Origin: Lytechinus pictus
Taxonomy: Eukaryota; Echinodermata; Echinoidea; Temnopleuroida; Toxopneustidae
DNA length: 64,000 bases
Assembly: GCF_037042905.1 (NCBI RefSeq)
Contig: NC_087249.1
Location: forward strand, 35,169,401 to 35,233,400
Direction: 5' to 3'
Shown one piece after another: positions 10,741-21,674 of this stretch; positions within the stretch are counted from its first letter, which is position 1; every line of letters starts with the position of its first letter. A model generated the notes under the pieces. The model searched no databases. It saw nothing but the letters and a program-made list of their open reading frames with translations, and was not told the DNA's origin. Made by a program: the position numbers and the translations under genes.

Positions 10741-11240
10741 TATCCAGGTCCAAGTGAAGAATGGCCTACCTGATCTTGTTTGAATCGCCTATGTGTCTAC
10801 AATATGAATGGAGAAACTACCTGCAACTGTAAGGATGATCATAGGATACAACACTTTTGTGTCTGCTCCCTCCTACCATATTGCCACTGCACGAGAGTCT
10901 TTTCACAGGAAAGTTTCATGTAATTCTTGTACCATTAACAGGACATGACATCTTTAGTGACCTAAGAAGAAGTTTGTCATTAATTATCTTACTGGTAGAA
11001 GACACCTATTTATGGTAATCTGACATTTGGGGGAAAAATGATTATTTGCTCAAGGGTTGTTGGATGGGAGAGAGGGCAGGGACTTAATTGGTTCCTGATG
11101 GGGTTGTCGTTTAGGCTAAAACTTTGCTGAAAAGGTGCCTATATTCTGATTGTTAGTGTTTTAAGGTGAAAATTACAATTTGCCAGTGAATGAGTAAAGA
11201 CATTCGATGCTAACAATCTTACCCCATATCTACATACCCC
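10741..11240. other. No recognisable feature
   Basis: Non-coding; possibly the 3' untranslated part of the preceding LINE. No supported motif. Confidence 0.4.
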
Positions 11241-13760
11241 CCTAAAAAGCCACCTTTTGGAGAGACAAACGCCTGCACACCAAGGCTCCCTTTGGTCATT
11301 GTATACTGCATGATTTTAAAGGGCAATATTTGCTCTGTGCCCATCTTCTCAGGTCACTACACACGTCCTGTGTAGTAGAGGGTTGAAGCAAGATCTGGCT
11401 TTTGGGTTGAACGACTCCAGATCTTTGGCAGCGCACGGCTCTGGAAGAGGGGGGGGGGGGTGCAGACCAAAAGGTGATGCACTGTCTGATCCTCCCCTCA
11501 GTCGTAGATAGTGTCTGCATCCCTGCTGTAGCCCCGAACTGCATATTAAGGACTTTGCACCTTCCTGTTCCAGACCATAGGCGATTAAGACATAGTCAAG
11601 ATGACCATTCGTCACTTGAACCTGGGGGCGTGATTCGCTAGGTCACATGGAAAGCATTGCGTCACAGACTGGAGGTGGTTTGACCATTATAGGGGGATCC
11701 TTTGACTGTGTGCATAGCCCTCAAGGGATTCAGTCAAGTGAAGTGAAGGATTCGAGTCTCTTTTTGGCAGGTTCATAGTTAAAGAGTGGAAGAAGGACAT
11801 ATTTTTTGCTTGTTTTTCCACCCATTCTGATACCTCTATGTGTGGGGGACTGTGCCACACACTAGGTAAAGATCATCTACTCTTTTGGTAGCGGACAGTC
11901 GAAAATTGCTCTGCAAGCAGCATTCAGGACTGGGTTAAACTTGAAGCATACAGCAGAGCTTTTGAACGGATGGTTTGGCATCTGCTCCCCATATCGTGTT
12001 AGCAAGCCTCTTTTTGATGTTGTTCCTTTATCCAGCTTTTGCCTTTGTCTCGGCAATATGTTCTTTGTACGCAAGAGTGACGTCAAGGTAGGCTGGCTTG
12101 CTGGCGTGTTTCATTCACTTTCAAGTTTCAACACCATCTGACCAGCAGTTTCCGGTCTGCATCTCTATTGTTAAGGTGGAAGACGTTAAGATGGGTTTTC
12201 TCTGGATAGCAAAGAGTCAGATATGCCAGAGCATCACTGAATGTTTTTTCCACCTCTCCTGCTTTTATGAGGCAATGCACAGTTCATCAGTATAGGTAGC
12301 TCTTGGTATTTGGGTGGATTAGTTGGTCGTTTGTGTATTTGGACAAGGACACTTCTTTGTGGGGGACAATTTTTCTGCCTCCACCATTTGCTGCTGGAAC
12401 CACTGAGATTCACAAACAACGGGTTTGAGGGCATGTTCTGAATTAGCCTTGTCAACTTGACGTCCTCTGTCATCACAATGACTTTACTCGTAAGTAGGCC
12501 TACCCTATGATTAACTGGTTCATAAGCTGCAGAGAAGTCAACAAAGGCTGCTCCCGTTTTCAGACCTTCCTCAAACCATCTGATGTACTGAGTCAGATTC
12601 AGTACTTGATAAGTAAAATACTTTCCTGGCCTGAATCTTGCCTACTTGAATGAGGAACTCAGTCACAAATGGAGCAATGCGGTTAAGCAGGAGCCTTTCA
12701 AAGGGATTGTGTGTGTGACAGACTAGAGAGATAGTTCTGTAACTCCTTGGGCAGATTGTGTCTTTGCCTGGCTCGAGTTAGGCAACTACCCTCAATTTCC
12801 TCTTGCCATTTTTTTTCATGCAAACAGTCGATTAATATGTCGGCAGCCATTGGGCTGCAACAGGTCCAAGAAGTGTGATCTGCTCACAGAGGACATCTAA
12901 TCCAGGTTTCTTGTTGCTCTTCGTTATTTTCTTTAATAGCATAGCACAAGCAGACAAGACGTTCCTGCTGAATTGTCTTGTGTTTTCAAATGACTCTTCA
13001 GCTGGGACGCTGTCTCTGCTCTTTTAGGGAGGTTGGCCCTTCGCGGGCAATAAATAGGGTGACTATGACTGTACACAAGAAGACAGTGGGTCACTTGGTC
13101 GGTGGTCACTAGGGGTATAGTTTGAGACTCGCATAGTCGTTTTCAAGGAACCGAATTGTCTTCCCGGCTTTTCTGCTGTAGTGAGTCATATCCATTGATT
13201 TGTTAAATCATTGTCACTTTCTTTTTTTACTATCCATAATGGCAGTTGTCTATTTCCCCCCACATTCAAGTGTATCGGCACCAAAGGGGTAATTCTCAAA
13301 GCTCCTGAAATATTTATTGTACAGCAGCTTCGTCATCCGTCAAGCCAGGAGAATGGTTTGTGAGGCATCCTCGTGGAATATTTTTCTGTGATGATTTCTT
13401 CAACAGCTTTCCAAATGTGTCGTAGTGAGTAGGGAGTGCTGGAAGATCCTGTGGGTAGGTATTCGGATCTATGACAAACTGCTCCCAGATTGCTTTCTTC
13501 AGGGTGAAACGTCTGTGAAAGGGAACTGTGCGTGGAGTGATGGCTGCATTCACCTTCAGCCCAATCGGTCGATGTTGAGTGTGCGGGAGAGGGTCAAGCA
13601 CAACCTTCTCACATTTTGTTCGGTGATGCAATCTGATTTGCATCTGACCAGTTCTCCACAAGTTCTCCATCTCGTTGGTTTATCCATTACCCCAGATAAT
13701 GCTGTGACTGTTTAAACCCCCAATAATTACATTTCCCCGATCGGAGGTGGCTTTTCGTGG
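11241..13760 (-). pseudogene. Decayed LINE (endonuclease C-terminus plus RT)
   Basis: Reading from high to low coordinates, broken frames give: an endonuclease GDFNSHS box mutated to GGLNSHSIIWG (about 13,735-13,700); the linker HRPIGLKVNAAI...VPFHRRFTLKKAIWEQF (13,590-13,470); RT text HTHNPFERLLLNRIAPFVTEFL (about 12,710-12,650); KTGAAFVD; QKNCPPQRSVL in place of QKNGLPQGSVL (about 12,370); and YTDE where YADD is expected (about 12,290). The thumb/C-terminus KSSAVCFKFNPVLNAACRAIFDC (about 11,960-11,895) and a last segment near 11,350-11,600 follow. Frameshifts, stops and catalytic-box changes make it dead. It is the same family as the 4.6/10.4-kb fragments but in opposite orientation. Confidence 0.85.
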
Positions 13761-14500
13761 AAGGGAGAAAGATTGGTTAGGAGGTTTATAGAAAGAACTT
13801 AAAGAAATACTCATAAGTTCAATGGTTAGGACTTTGCCCGTTAGCTTGATGAGAGGCCTACTCCTAATTAATTCTACTCAAACAGATATTTGACCTGCTA
13901 ATTAACTGCTAAAATCAGTAATGCCCATAAAGAATGTACAGGGACTAACCAGTTCTAGTGAGCAACAGGCTCAGATTAGAGTAATTTTTGTTGTCTACTT
14001 GATAGATGTACGACATACTGAGGATCTCTTGATCTGTGTTTAAATCAGGGCAGGTGATAATTGGAAAGCTTTTTTTTTCCACCAGGTTGTGCAGATAAAC
14101 CAGCAATACTGCTTGAAGGTCTGCAAGTAGTCTATTGTGTTAACTGTCCCATTGCCCATGCATTGGTATGATAAAAGGGGGGGGGGGGGGGAGAAAAAAA
14201 AACTTGCAACGCAGAAAAATTGCCATAATTGCAGATAAAAACTTTGATAGATCATTGTGATTTACACATTTTAGTAGGTACCCCCAAAAGTAATTAGCTT
14301 TTGAGTTCACAATCAATACAGTTTAGGAACTATATTTGCTATACTGATAAATAATTTCGTTTTCCCATTGCAGACACTTTAAGACTTATTGAATGGTCTT
14401 GGATATGTATTTCCCTTCCTAACATGTTGTACGATAAAATGTTCCAAGTAAGAAACTACCCATTTCCTCTCCCATTGCCGTATGCAGTGAAAAGTAACAT
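13761..14500. other. Non-coding, poly-G/poly-A tract
   Basis: No gene recognised. A poly-G run followed by GAGA8 lies at 14,177-14,201. Confidence 0.4.
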
Positions 14501-14504
14501 TTTA

Positions 14505-14690
14505 AACAGGACATTTGCAGAAAATTCACCAAAAGTGTGCAAGATGTCCTTCAATTTACTATGAAAAAGCGCCCCTTTCCAAACTCAGTAGCTTCGCTCC
14601 CTCGCTTTGTTTCTTGGAAAAATTTTAATCGTTTTGCCACCCCAAGGAAAAAAATTCTGCATACAGCCATGCCCTCTCTCATTATGCCGA
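14505..14690 (+). repeat. Dispersed repeat, CACCAAAAGTGTGC family
   Basis: AATTCACCAAAAGTGTGCA, then a C-rich stretch, CGCTCCCTCGCT and a TGCATACA tail. Diverged copies with the same order lie at 17,535-17,715 and 28,410-28,580. Confidence 0.6.
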
Positions 14691-14799
14691 CTGCCTGGCC
14701 AGATGGGTGAAGCTAATTGTCATAAATGCTTAAAATAGTATAAGATGCATTTTGAGGACCAAAAAGGGATTTTTTTTGGGAGGTTACAGGCTTGAAATA

Positions 14800-15300
14800 T
14801 CGCCAAAAAGTGATGGTTGCTAGGGAAAATACTGTTGCTAGGCAACATAATGGTTTCCATAGGTAACGGAAAAATCAATGAAAACTCTATTATTTAGATT
14901 AGAACAGATAACATGACACAGCAGGGTATCTAAGAATGATTTATAACAATATTATAAAATCCATCAAATGATGTCGATATAGTCGTAAATACACACAAAT
15001 CCGTCACATGCAGGGGTTAATCTAACATGGTAATAATGTAATTTTTCATGATCATAAATGCATTATACATCCTAGTCTTCCTCTTTTATCCCTTTTTCAT
15101 AAAAATTCACCTTCTTCATTAGTTTTTACAAATTGAAAAAAAAAATTATAAGATAAATTAATCTGGTCAAAAAATAAGAGAATATTGAAAAATGAATATG
15201 GTTGCTAGGGAAAAATGTTGCTAGGCAACAGTTTTGAAATGAGATGAAATATATATTTGGTTGCTAGGCGTTATCATATCATTCAATCTGTAGTGATTTT
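14800..15300. repeat. Repeated GTTGCTAGGCAAC palindrome words
   Basis: The imperfect palindrome GTTGCTAGGCAAC, or half-forms such as GTTGCTAGGGAAA, occurs near 14,817, 14,832, 15,201, 15,218 and 15,259. The word resembles the RFX X-box (GTNRCC-N-RGYAAC), but here it recurs inside AT-rich repeat sequence, so a repeat origin is more likely than regulation. Confidence 0.5.
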
Positions 15301-15489
15301 ATCCTCTTAAAGTCTATATTCATATATAAATTAGTGTAATTAATTAACAAATATAAATGATAAGTTACTGCTTTGCATGTATCACAAAAATGGGCGTGGC
15401 CTATTCAAGGCTGGTTTCCATGGTGAAGCTACACTGTGCGACACTTTTAATTCTCAGTTCTAAAAAAACCAGAAAATTTCCTTCAAAAT

Positions 15490-16230
15490 GATGCTTGTTT
15501 TTGCTTTGATCCAGTCGGGGGATTTAAAGTCCCAAATTTTGGACTCTCGCCGCTCGCCTATATGTCCAAGTTTCATGAGTCAGATCCATAAACTTTCAAA
15601 GTTATGATGGTAATTCAACAGATACCCCCATTATGGCCAAAGTTCATTGACCTTTGACCTTGGTCATGTGACCTGAAATGTGCACAGGATGTTCAGTGAT
15701 ACTTGATCACTCTTATGTCCAAGTTTTATGAACTAGACCAATATACTTTCATAGTTATGATGGTAATTCAACAAATACCCCCAATTTGGCCAAAGTTTAT
15801 TGACCCGAAATTACCTTTGACCTTGGTCATGTGACATGAAACTCATGCAGGATGTTTAGTTATACTTGATTAACTTTATGGCTAAGTTTCATGAACTAGG
15901 TCTATATATTTTCTAAGTTATGATGACATTTCAAAAACTTAACCTTAGATTAAGATTTTGATGTCGATTCCCCCAACATGGTCTCAGTTCATTGACCCTA
16001 AATGACCTTTGACCATAATCATGTGACATGAAACTCAGGCAAGATGCTCAGTAATACTTGATTAACCTTATGGCCAAGTTTCATGAACTAGGTCCATATA
16101 CTTTCTAAGTTATGATGTCATTTCAAAAACTTAACCTTCGGTTGAGATTTGGTGTTGACGCCGCCGCCGCCGCCGTCGGAAAAGCGGCGCCTATAGTCTC
16201 ACTCTGCTATGCAGGTGAGACAAAAACTAG
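15490..16230 (+). mobile_element. Helitron-like non-autonomous element with internal tandem units
   Basis: Diverged tandem units of roughly 200 bp each contain GACCTTTGACCTTGGTCATGTG, CAGGATGTTCAGTGATACTTGAT and CCAAGTTTCATGAACTAG in order. They end at a GCCGCC run (about 16,159-16,175) and a 3' structure: the perfect stem GTCTCAC (16,196-16,202) / GTGAGAC (16,215-16,221), then CTAG (16,227-16,230) followed by T. A hairpin a few bases before CTRR, with insertion next to T, is the Helitron 3' signature. The repeat type is, from memory, widespread in marine invertebrate genomes. The 5' TC terminus was not located with certainty. Confidence 0.6.
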
Positions 16231-16459
16231 TATAATTTTAATGTTTTATTTGTGACGTCATTATGTGAGCAGCTTTACTACATATCGTATTGAAGGTAAG
16301 AAATTAATGAAATGTCATTTTCTCAGAATATTGAAAATGTTTTTTACTGAACCAGATATCAGTAGACAAATCATTTCACACCCGTTTCTAAACAGATCGC
16401 GAACCATTGCCAAATTGAAATTCATGCATTTTATATTACATAACTTATGGGACAACTGC

Positions 16460-16660
16460 AAATGGCGTAACAAGCGGGGGGGGGGGGGGCAGGGGGCACT
16501 AATACATAAGCATGATTAATATGAAAGGGACAGGCGCGCCGGAACACTTTCAGTTTTGGGGGGGCAAAATCCCGAAGGGGGCACAATATTTTTGACAGCG
16601 TGAGATACCGAAGCGATCGAGCGGGAGAGGGTGTGGGACCCCCCACGGTAAGGACTTTGT
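16460..16660 (+). repeat. G-rich repeat terminus (GGCGTAAC-G(n) family)
   Basis: GGCGTAACAAGC followed by a run of 13 G, then G-rich text to GGGACCCCCCACGG. Similar GGCGTAGC/TACGCC plus poly-G ends occur at 37,346-37,380 and, inverted, at 47,516-47,566. Such ends occur on hAT-like and other metazoan elements; the family is not assigned. Confidence 0.5.
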
Positions 16661-16890
16661 GTAAAAATGGAGTATAAAAGTTGCGTTTCTAAGAGCATTC
16701 AAAATAAATTTCTTGAGAATTATACATAGAATTCACTACGAAAGACTATACTCATAATTTATGAGAACCTATGAAATCTACGCGCAAAACGATCGCTTCG
16801 GAATGTGGTTTTCATGTCTGATCAATTAACTTACGTATTACGCTTATATTGACTCAAAATACCAGAAATTACATTTTTCATGCAATATCC

Positions 16891-17131
16891 TTTCAGAAAC
16901 ATTTATTTATGTACATTTACATACACGGACGACGCGAGAGAGCACAATCATCATAGAACAAGGAGTAAGCAGAAGAAGCGTAACAACATAAACAAAATAA
17001 ATTCTAATGAATGTCTTTTCAAATTCAAAATGTCATACTGTTCTGACGTGGCAGACGTCGATAAGCACTTAAATCCACATTCTATGCAAATCATTTCTGA
17101 CATCAGCATTGGAGTCCCTGATTATCCATGA
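16891..17131 (+). CDS. Exon-like ORF, unrecognised (copy 1)
   Basis: An open frame follows an acceptor-like CCTTTCAG (16,888-16,896) and ends in TGA at 17,131. It encodes about 78 residues, very basic in the middle (RTRSKQKKRNN) and ending in a more ordinary tail (DVADVDKHLNPHSMQIISDISIGVPDYP). The frame is also open in copy 2 (27,766-28,006) with three amino-acid changes. I do not recognise it. The duplication breakpoint lies at its acceptor, so any upstream exons would lie outside the unit. It may be a chance ORF. Confidence 0.25.
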
Positions 17132-17534
17132 ATGGGCAATACGTTTCATATTTTGTAACTTGAGGAAAAAGAAATATGACAAGCTTAACTGTCTATTTAA
17201 AACTTTTCTGAAAATCATTAAAGTTTAAAACATTACTCGATTTATGTGTTTCCTTTTGCATGTTTTGTATGGCCAGATGGCTGGGAAGCACTTTTGGATG
17301 ACTCCTTCAAAATCTTTTTTTTCTTTACATATTTTCTGGGGAAAATGTGACAATAACTAGTTTTGTTTCCTCCCTATTGACCCAGACTGGTGTTTCTTCA
17401 TGATCAGGGTCGCAGTTCCAGCAAATGACGAGCCTGGCAAACGAAATTGTTTCAAACCAAAGTAATATAGGCCTTTTAAAGACTTTGAGATGGCAGACAT
17501 GATCGTACGCAGCCGGGGGCCGCCGATCGAGAGA

Positions 17535-17715
17535 GCAAAAATTCACAAAATTCACCAAAAGTGTGCACGACATCCTTTAATTTTATTCTAGAAAATGCAA
17601 AAGCTCCCCCATCACAAACCCCTCGCTCTTAAGTATCTTCGAAAATTTAGGTCTTGCAGCCCCGCCCACCCCCGGATTTTTTTTTATTTTTGCATACATC
17701 CATGAATAACAAAAG
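17535..17715 (+). repeat. Dispersed repeat, CACCAAAAGTGTGC family
   Basis: Second member of the family at 14,505: AATTCACCAAAAGTGTGCACGA, CCCCTCGCTCTTAAG, a C-rich stretch and TTTGCATACATCC. Its duplicate is at 28,410-28,590. Confidence 0.6.
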
Positions 17716-18750
17716 CTGAGATAAACCAGAGAACATAGCTGCCTCTCGATCTGATTAGTAACAGGTAATGGGAAGGAGTCTTGGAATCTAAAATACAAAA
17801 GTGCTATATCATATGACCTGAAATAGTATCAGACAAAACGCCTGCCAATCATGCCAATGAAAAGGAATCGATGAAAATACGGGGCTATGAAAATAGTAGA
17901 GCAGTACTGTAACGCTTATTCTTCTTTTATATTCTTTATTTACATTTTTATTCATATCTCGGATAATATGATTCGGATCAAGGAAACACTTTCACAGATG
18001 ATTTTATTAAACATTATCTCTAAGTTGCTTTCGAGTGGGATTCACCATTTTCACAAATTATAAATTATAATCCTCTACACATAATTATTCTGTGTGTAAT
18101 TTTCTGATAACATGTCTATATTGAGTTGAAATGACCTTGGTATTTTCTTTAGGGCACTGACTTGTTATCATTGTATTAACTCAATTTATATTTAGTTGAA
18201 AATGAAATAATTGAAATAAGTTTTCATAATTTAAATCTATATCTTTATTAATCTATACTTACAATTTCAGGGATGACTTACATAGGCAACAAGTATATGA
18301 TATATTGACGACCTCGAGATGTTATGCATGGTTTCTGGGCTTGACAGCTATGACATAGATTCCATAATAGTTGCTCGAGTAACTAGCGTTCGAGTAAACG
18401 CGCGTTAGTGATATCGGGTCCGGTCTGAGTGGTTCTGGTTCTGTTAGCCGACACAGCCAGCATGCATTGTGTACAACTTTCAATTTGCCATTCGGTTTTA
18501 GTCTGAAATGTATTCATTAAAAGGTTACACGTTATCACGCTGGAATAAGATGGAAAAGGGGCTTATGAAAGGTATGTTTCACAGAGGGACATGTTCGTCA
18601 AAAAACGCGAGGCTTAGTACTATGATATGTAATCGCCCCGTCAGGGGCGAAATTTTTTCATTTTGACAATGGAAATGACAATTTTTAGGCAGAAAAGTGC
18701 CTTCATCGTTTACTTTTGTCCTTAAATAATTTATCAGTTTTCTACTTTTT
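17716..18750. other. Non-coding AT-rich stretch
   Basis: No gene supported. The palindrome CGCCCCGTCAGGGGCG at 18,632-18,647 is absent from the matching place in copy 2 (about 29,508). Confidence 0.5.
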
Positions 18751-18754
18751 GAGG

Positions 18755-19470
18755 GCACATTGGGGGGGGGGGGGGCAAGTGCCCCCCCTGCCCCCCCCCC
18801 CCCTCCGCTTCCGGCGCCCTTGGAAAGGGAAATCAAGATTACAAAATGGCAAACCAAAGCGGGAAATTTTTTTAATTAAAAAAGCCAAGATCAAGAGCTA
18901 AAAACGGGGTAACGAAGAAAAAGGACAAGAAAAAAAAGAACTTAATAACACGACCGGGCTGCCGAGGATTGATAATAAGGAACGGGTAGAAAGATGGACT
19001 GCATATAAAACATTAAGCTTGTAAAATTGTATGCAATAATTGTCGCAATCGGGACAAAAATGTCCCTAGCCAACGGCTTGAAATATCCTCCAATTATTCG
19101 TTATATGCCCTTTCTATAGGTAAAGCTTTACGCTGGCAAGAGTTACCGTCAAAAAGTATCTTAATAAAATGTTTACTTTGGCTACATCTTCAACATGTCC
19201 AAAGCTACCGGGAACTCTGCCCCATACCCAAAGCAGTAGGGGCTCTTCATTTGTAACCTTCAAAAGGCTGTATAACGCCTCCCCATGTATGGACCCTTCC
19301 TACATTAAGCTTTACGTTCACTCGCGTACAGGGGGGGGGGGGAGGTATATAAAAGATATATACTGTATATATCTGCGATTTGATATTAAAAATAGCGGCA
19401 ATCTGTAAGGTTTAAAAATGGCTTTGATATCAAGAGGTTCCGGGGGATGCGCCCCGGAACCCATCCAAAT
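18755..19470 (+). repeat. Dispersed repeat with poly-G/poly-C head
   Basis: Starts with GGGCACAT, a long G run, GTGCCCCCC and GGCGCCCTTGG. It continues through AACACGACCGGGCTGCCGAGGATTG and GTCGCAATCGGGACAAAAA, and ends near GGTTCCGGGGGATGCGCCCCGGAACC, itself a hairpin. A diverged copy with the same order lies at 37,330-38,240 and the duplicate at about 29,610-30,390. Homopolymer runs create proline/glycine-rich spurious ORFs. Confidence 0.7.
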
Positions 19471-19799
19471 ATAGCACTGGTGGTTTGGCAATGGCCCCCT
19501 ACAGTTCTACAACCAAGAACAAAAACAAAAAAAGGGAGGAAAGAAAAAGCAAAGGAGAAGTGCAAGATATGAAGTTAAGGCTTAATTACTGAATATAATG
19601 TCAGAAATGTCTCAAAGTTAGATTCTCATGAAAATTATAATCTTTTCTCGCTTTTTTCTCTGGACTTTTATTATGCAGCTTTTTTGGCACATGCGCCATA
19701 CTGTGCACCTCTTTTTCACCCTCTCTTCACGCTACCGCCACATCAATATTCGCGCACAATCATAAAAAAAAGAATCACCTGTTACGCCCCTGACAACTG

Positions 19800-19952
19800 C
19801 TCGTTTTTGACGTCACAAACCTAAAACTTAAAATTCTAATAACTTTCTTAATCTTTAATGGATTTACCTCAAACCTTCACCAATGTTTTTAATTATTATT
19901 ATTTCATGCTATTTTACAACAAATTTTTCTTCAGGGTGAAGTTCTCCTTTAA
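19800..19952 (-). repeat. Short repeat ending in TTAA, abuts the gene
   Basis: On the minus strand it starts TTAAAGGAGAACTTCACCCTGA (19,952 downward) and continues into AT-rich sequence. Its end is only 8 bp from the glutamine synthetase stop codon. A TTAA boundary and an AGGAGAACTTCACC-like head suggest a TTAA-targeting MITE. The far end was not defined. Confidence 0.4.
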
Positions 19953-19960
19953 TGGCGCCC

Positions 19961-21316
19961 TCATAGCATACAGAAGAGATAATCTCTCTCCCATTCCTCA
20001 AGTGTGCCTTTTGAAATTGCCTCCTTTTCAAGTTTCATGTCGTGCCTTTTACATGCAACAAAACACTTGATAAATTCTGGTCCTAGTGCATCTGTGATAG
20101 CAGCATCGGCCAGCAAAGCTTCAATTGCTTCTTCCATGTTGTCTGGGATTATCTTTGTCCCAGATGGAATGTATTCATCCTTGTATGCATCCCCTGGTCC
20201 ATCGATCCCTTCTGGAAGGGGAAGTTTATTGATGACTCCATCTAATCCAGCTGCAATAGTTGCAGCCATACTAATGTACGGACTGCAGCCACTGGCTCCC
20301 ATCCGGTTTTCGATGTACGTGCCACTGTCACCATTCGTTTTGACACGAATTGCGCAGGTTCTGTTGTCAGGCCCCCACGTTGCGTTCCAGGGTGCAAAGG
20401 AGTTGCGTTTGAATCTCCTGAGGCAATTGGTCGTTGGTGCCATCAACACAGCTATCGCTCTAGCGTGGGCAATGAGTCCAGCCACCCAGTGTTGACCAAT
20501 CTCTGATAAACCACTTGCACTCCCAGAATCAAACAGCTTTGCTATCTTCCCATCCACGTCCCAGAGGGAATGGCAATAGTGTGCTGAGCTCCCAATACTG
20601 TCATGCCATGGTTTCGACATAAACGTTGCCACCAATCCGTGCTTGAGCGCGATTTCCTTAATACCAATCTTGTAGGTGTGAGCAGTGTCTGCAGCTTTAA
20701 TTCCAAATTCTGGGCGGTATGTGATTTCTATTTGTCCTTTACCTGCTTCAACGCCATAGCATTCGATATTGACACCAGTCGGAGGTAGGTCTTTGAGTAT
20801 CTGCTGGAAAAAGGGTTCGTATACTACCATGGGAATTACTGCTGTGGCATTAGTATACCCGTGTAATGGTTTCATGGTGTCTTCTTTTACTACATAGAAC
20901 TCGTGTTCGTGAGCCGACCAAAGCGACAGCCCAAATTTGTCCAACCTTTCTAACTGCTTCCGGGCTACCACCCTTGGATAGATAGGCACCTTCCCTCCGT
21001 TATGGACACCTTCGATCAAGACCATTGCTGTCTTCGTACACCAAGGCAATATCTGAAAGGTATCCATTTCTGGAAATGCCAGACAATCAGCGTAGTGAAT
21101 TTCTTCCCCGTATCCACTGTTCGGTGCGATATGTCCCCTGGGATCAAAAGCCATGAAACCCATAGAAATGTTGATTCCTTTCAATGCCATCTTCTCAAAA
21201 TGCCTGGTTGGAATGGCTCTGCAATGTGGGATCCCATACATATCAGATTGTTCAAAACGCACTGAAGTGATATTATTATCCTGAAGACGTTTCTTGATTA
21301 TCTCCAATTGATCCAT
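19961..21316 (-). CDS. Lengsin-like glutamine synthetase (type I family), intact
   Basis: 451 codons, ATG at 21,316 to TGA at 19,961, no intron. The glutamine synthetase type I fold is clear: N-terminal beta-grasp text (residues 1-105) and then a catalytic domain. Candidate metal ligands seen by motif: E137 and E139 (SAHEHEFY), E190 (GVEAG), E197 (GQIEI), H246 (GSSAHYCHSLWD) and E336 (YIENR). The substrate/nucleotide stretch is at 301-325 (RFKRNSFAPWNATWGPDNRTCAIRV). Vertebrate lengsin, the closest named relative by this layout, has lost activity; here all six ligand positions appear filled, so ligase activity (glutamate + ammonia + ATP) is possible but inferred. The single-exon form could be a retrocopy, although no poly-A trace is visible. 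The upstream region holds a hAT-like repeat 90 bp away. The duplicate at 30,883-32,237 is frameshifted. Confidence 0.93.
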   Translation of the reverse strand: MDQLEIIKKRLQDNNITSVRFEQSDMYGIPHCRAIPTRHFEKMALKGINISMGFMAFDPRGHIAPNSGYGEEIHYADCLAFPEMDTFQILPWCTKTAMVLIEGVHNGGKVPIYPRVVARKQLERLDKFGLSLWSAHEHEFYVVKEDTMKPLHGYTNATAVIPMVVYEPFFQQILKDLPPTGVNIECYGVEAGKGQIEITYRPEFGIKAADTAHTYKIGIKEIALKHGLVATFMSKPWHDSIGSSAHYCHSLWDVDGKIAKLFDSGSASGLSEIGQHWVAGLIAHARAIAVLMAPTTNCLRRFKRNSFAPWNATWGPDNRTCAIRVKTNGDSGTYIENRMGASGCSPYISMAATIAAGLDGVINKLPLPEGIDGPGDAYKDEYIPSGTKIIPDNMEEAIEALLADAAITDALGPEFIKCFVACKRHDMKLEKEAISKGTLEEWERDYLFCML

Positions 21317-21405
21317 GTTGTATTTTTAGACAAAAGACCTGTATCAAGATACAATAACGAGATGAAATGTATTAATTGTTTCCATTGTTATACATATATG
21401 AATAA

Positions 21406-21674
21406 CAGGGATGGATCCAGGATTTTCCAAAAAAAAAAGGGGGGGGCACATTTTGCCGAGGAAAAAATTGACGAGCACAAAAAACCGGTTTTCAACCCTC
21501 AAATAACATTTCGTCCACGAAAAAAATTGACAAGCAAAAAAAAGGTCTTTACTTTTAAAGGGGGGGGGGGGGCACACTTCTGTTTTAACGGCATGTTTAT
21601 ATTACAAATTTTAATTGTGTCTCTCAAAGGGGCACAGTCGGTCCGTGCCCCCCCCCCCCGTGGATCAACCAGTG
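21406..21674. mobile_element. Short hAT-like G-rich element
   Basis: Left end CAGGGATGGATCCAGGATTTT followed by poly-A/poly-G; right end poly-C then TGGATCAACCAGTG, whose inverse is CACTGGTTGATCCA. The CA...GATCCA ends resemble hAT-type termini seen in many animals. No clean 8-bp target duplication was found, so the call is tentative. It is also present in copy 2 at 32,327-32,591. Confidence 0.5.

Noticed and set aside
20004-20495. 163-codon plus-strand ORF (and its copy at 30,926-31,417)
   Set aside because: Antisense shadow of the glutamine synthetase-like gene, which has clear family motifs.
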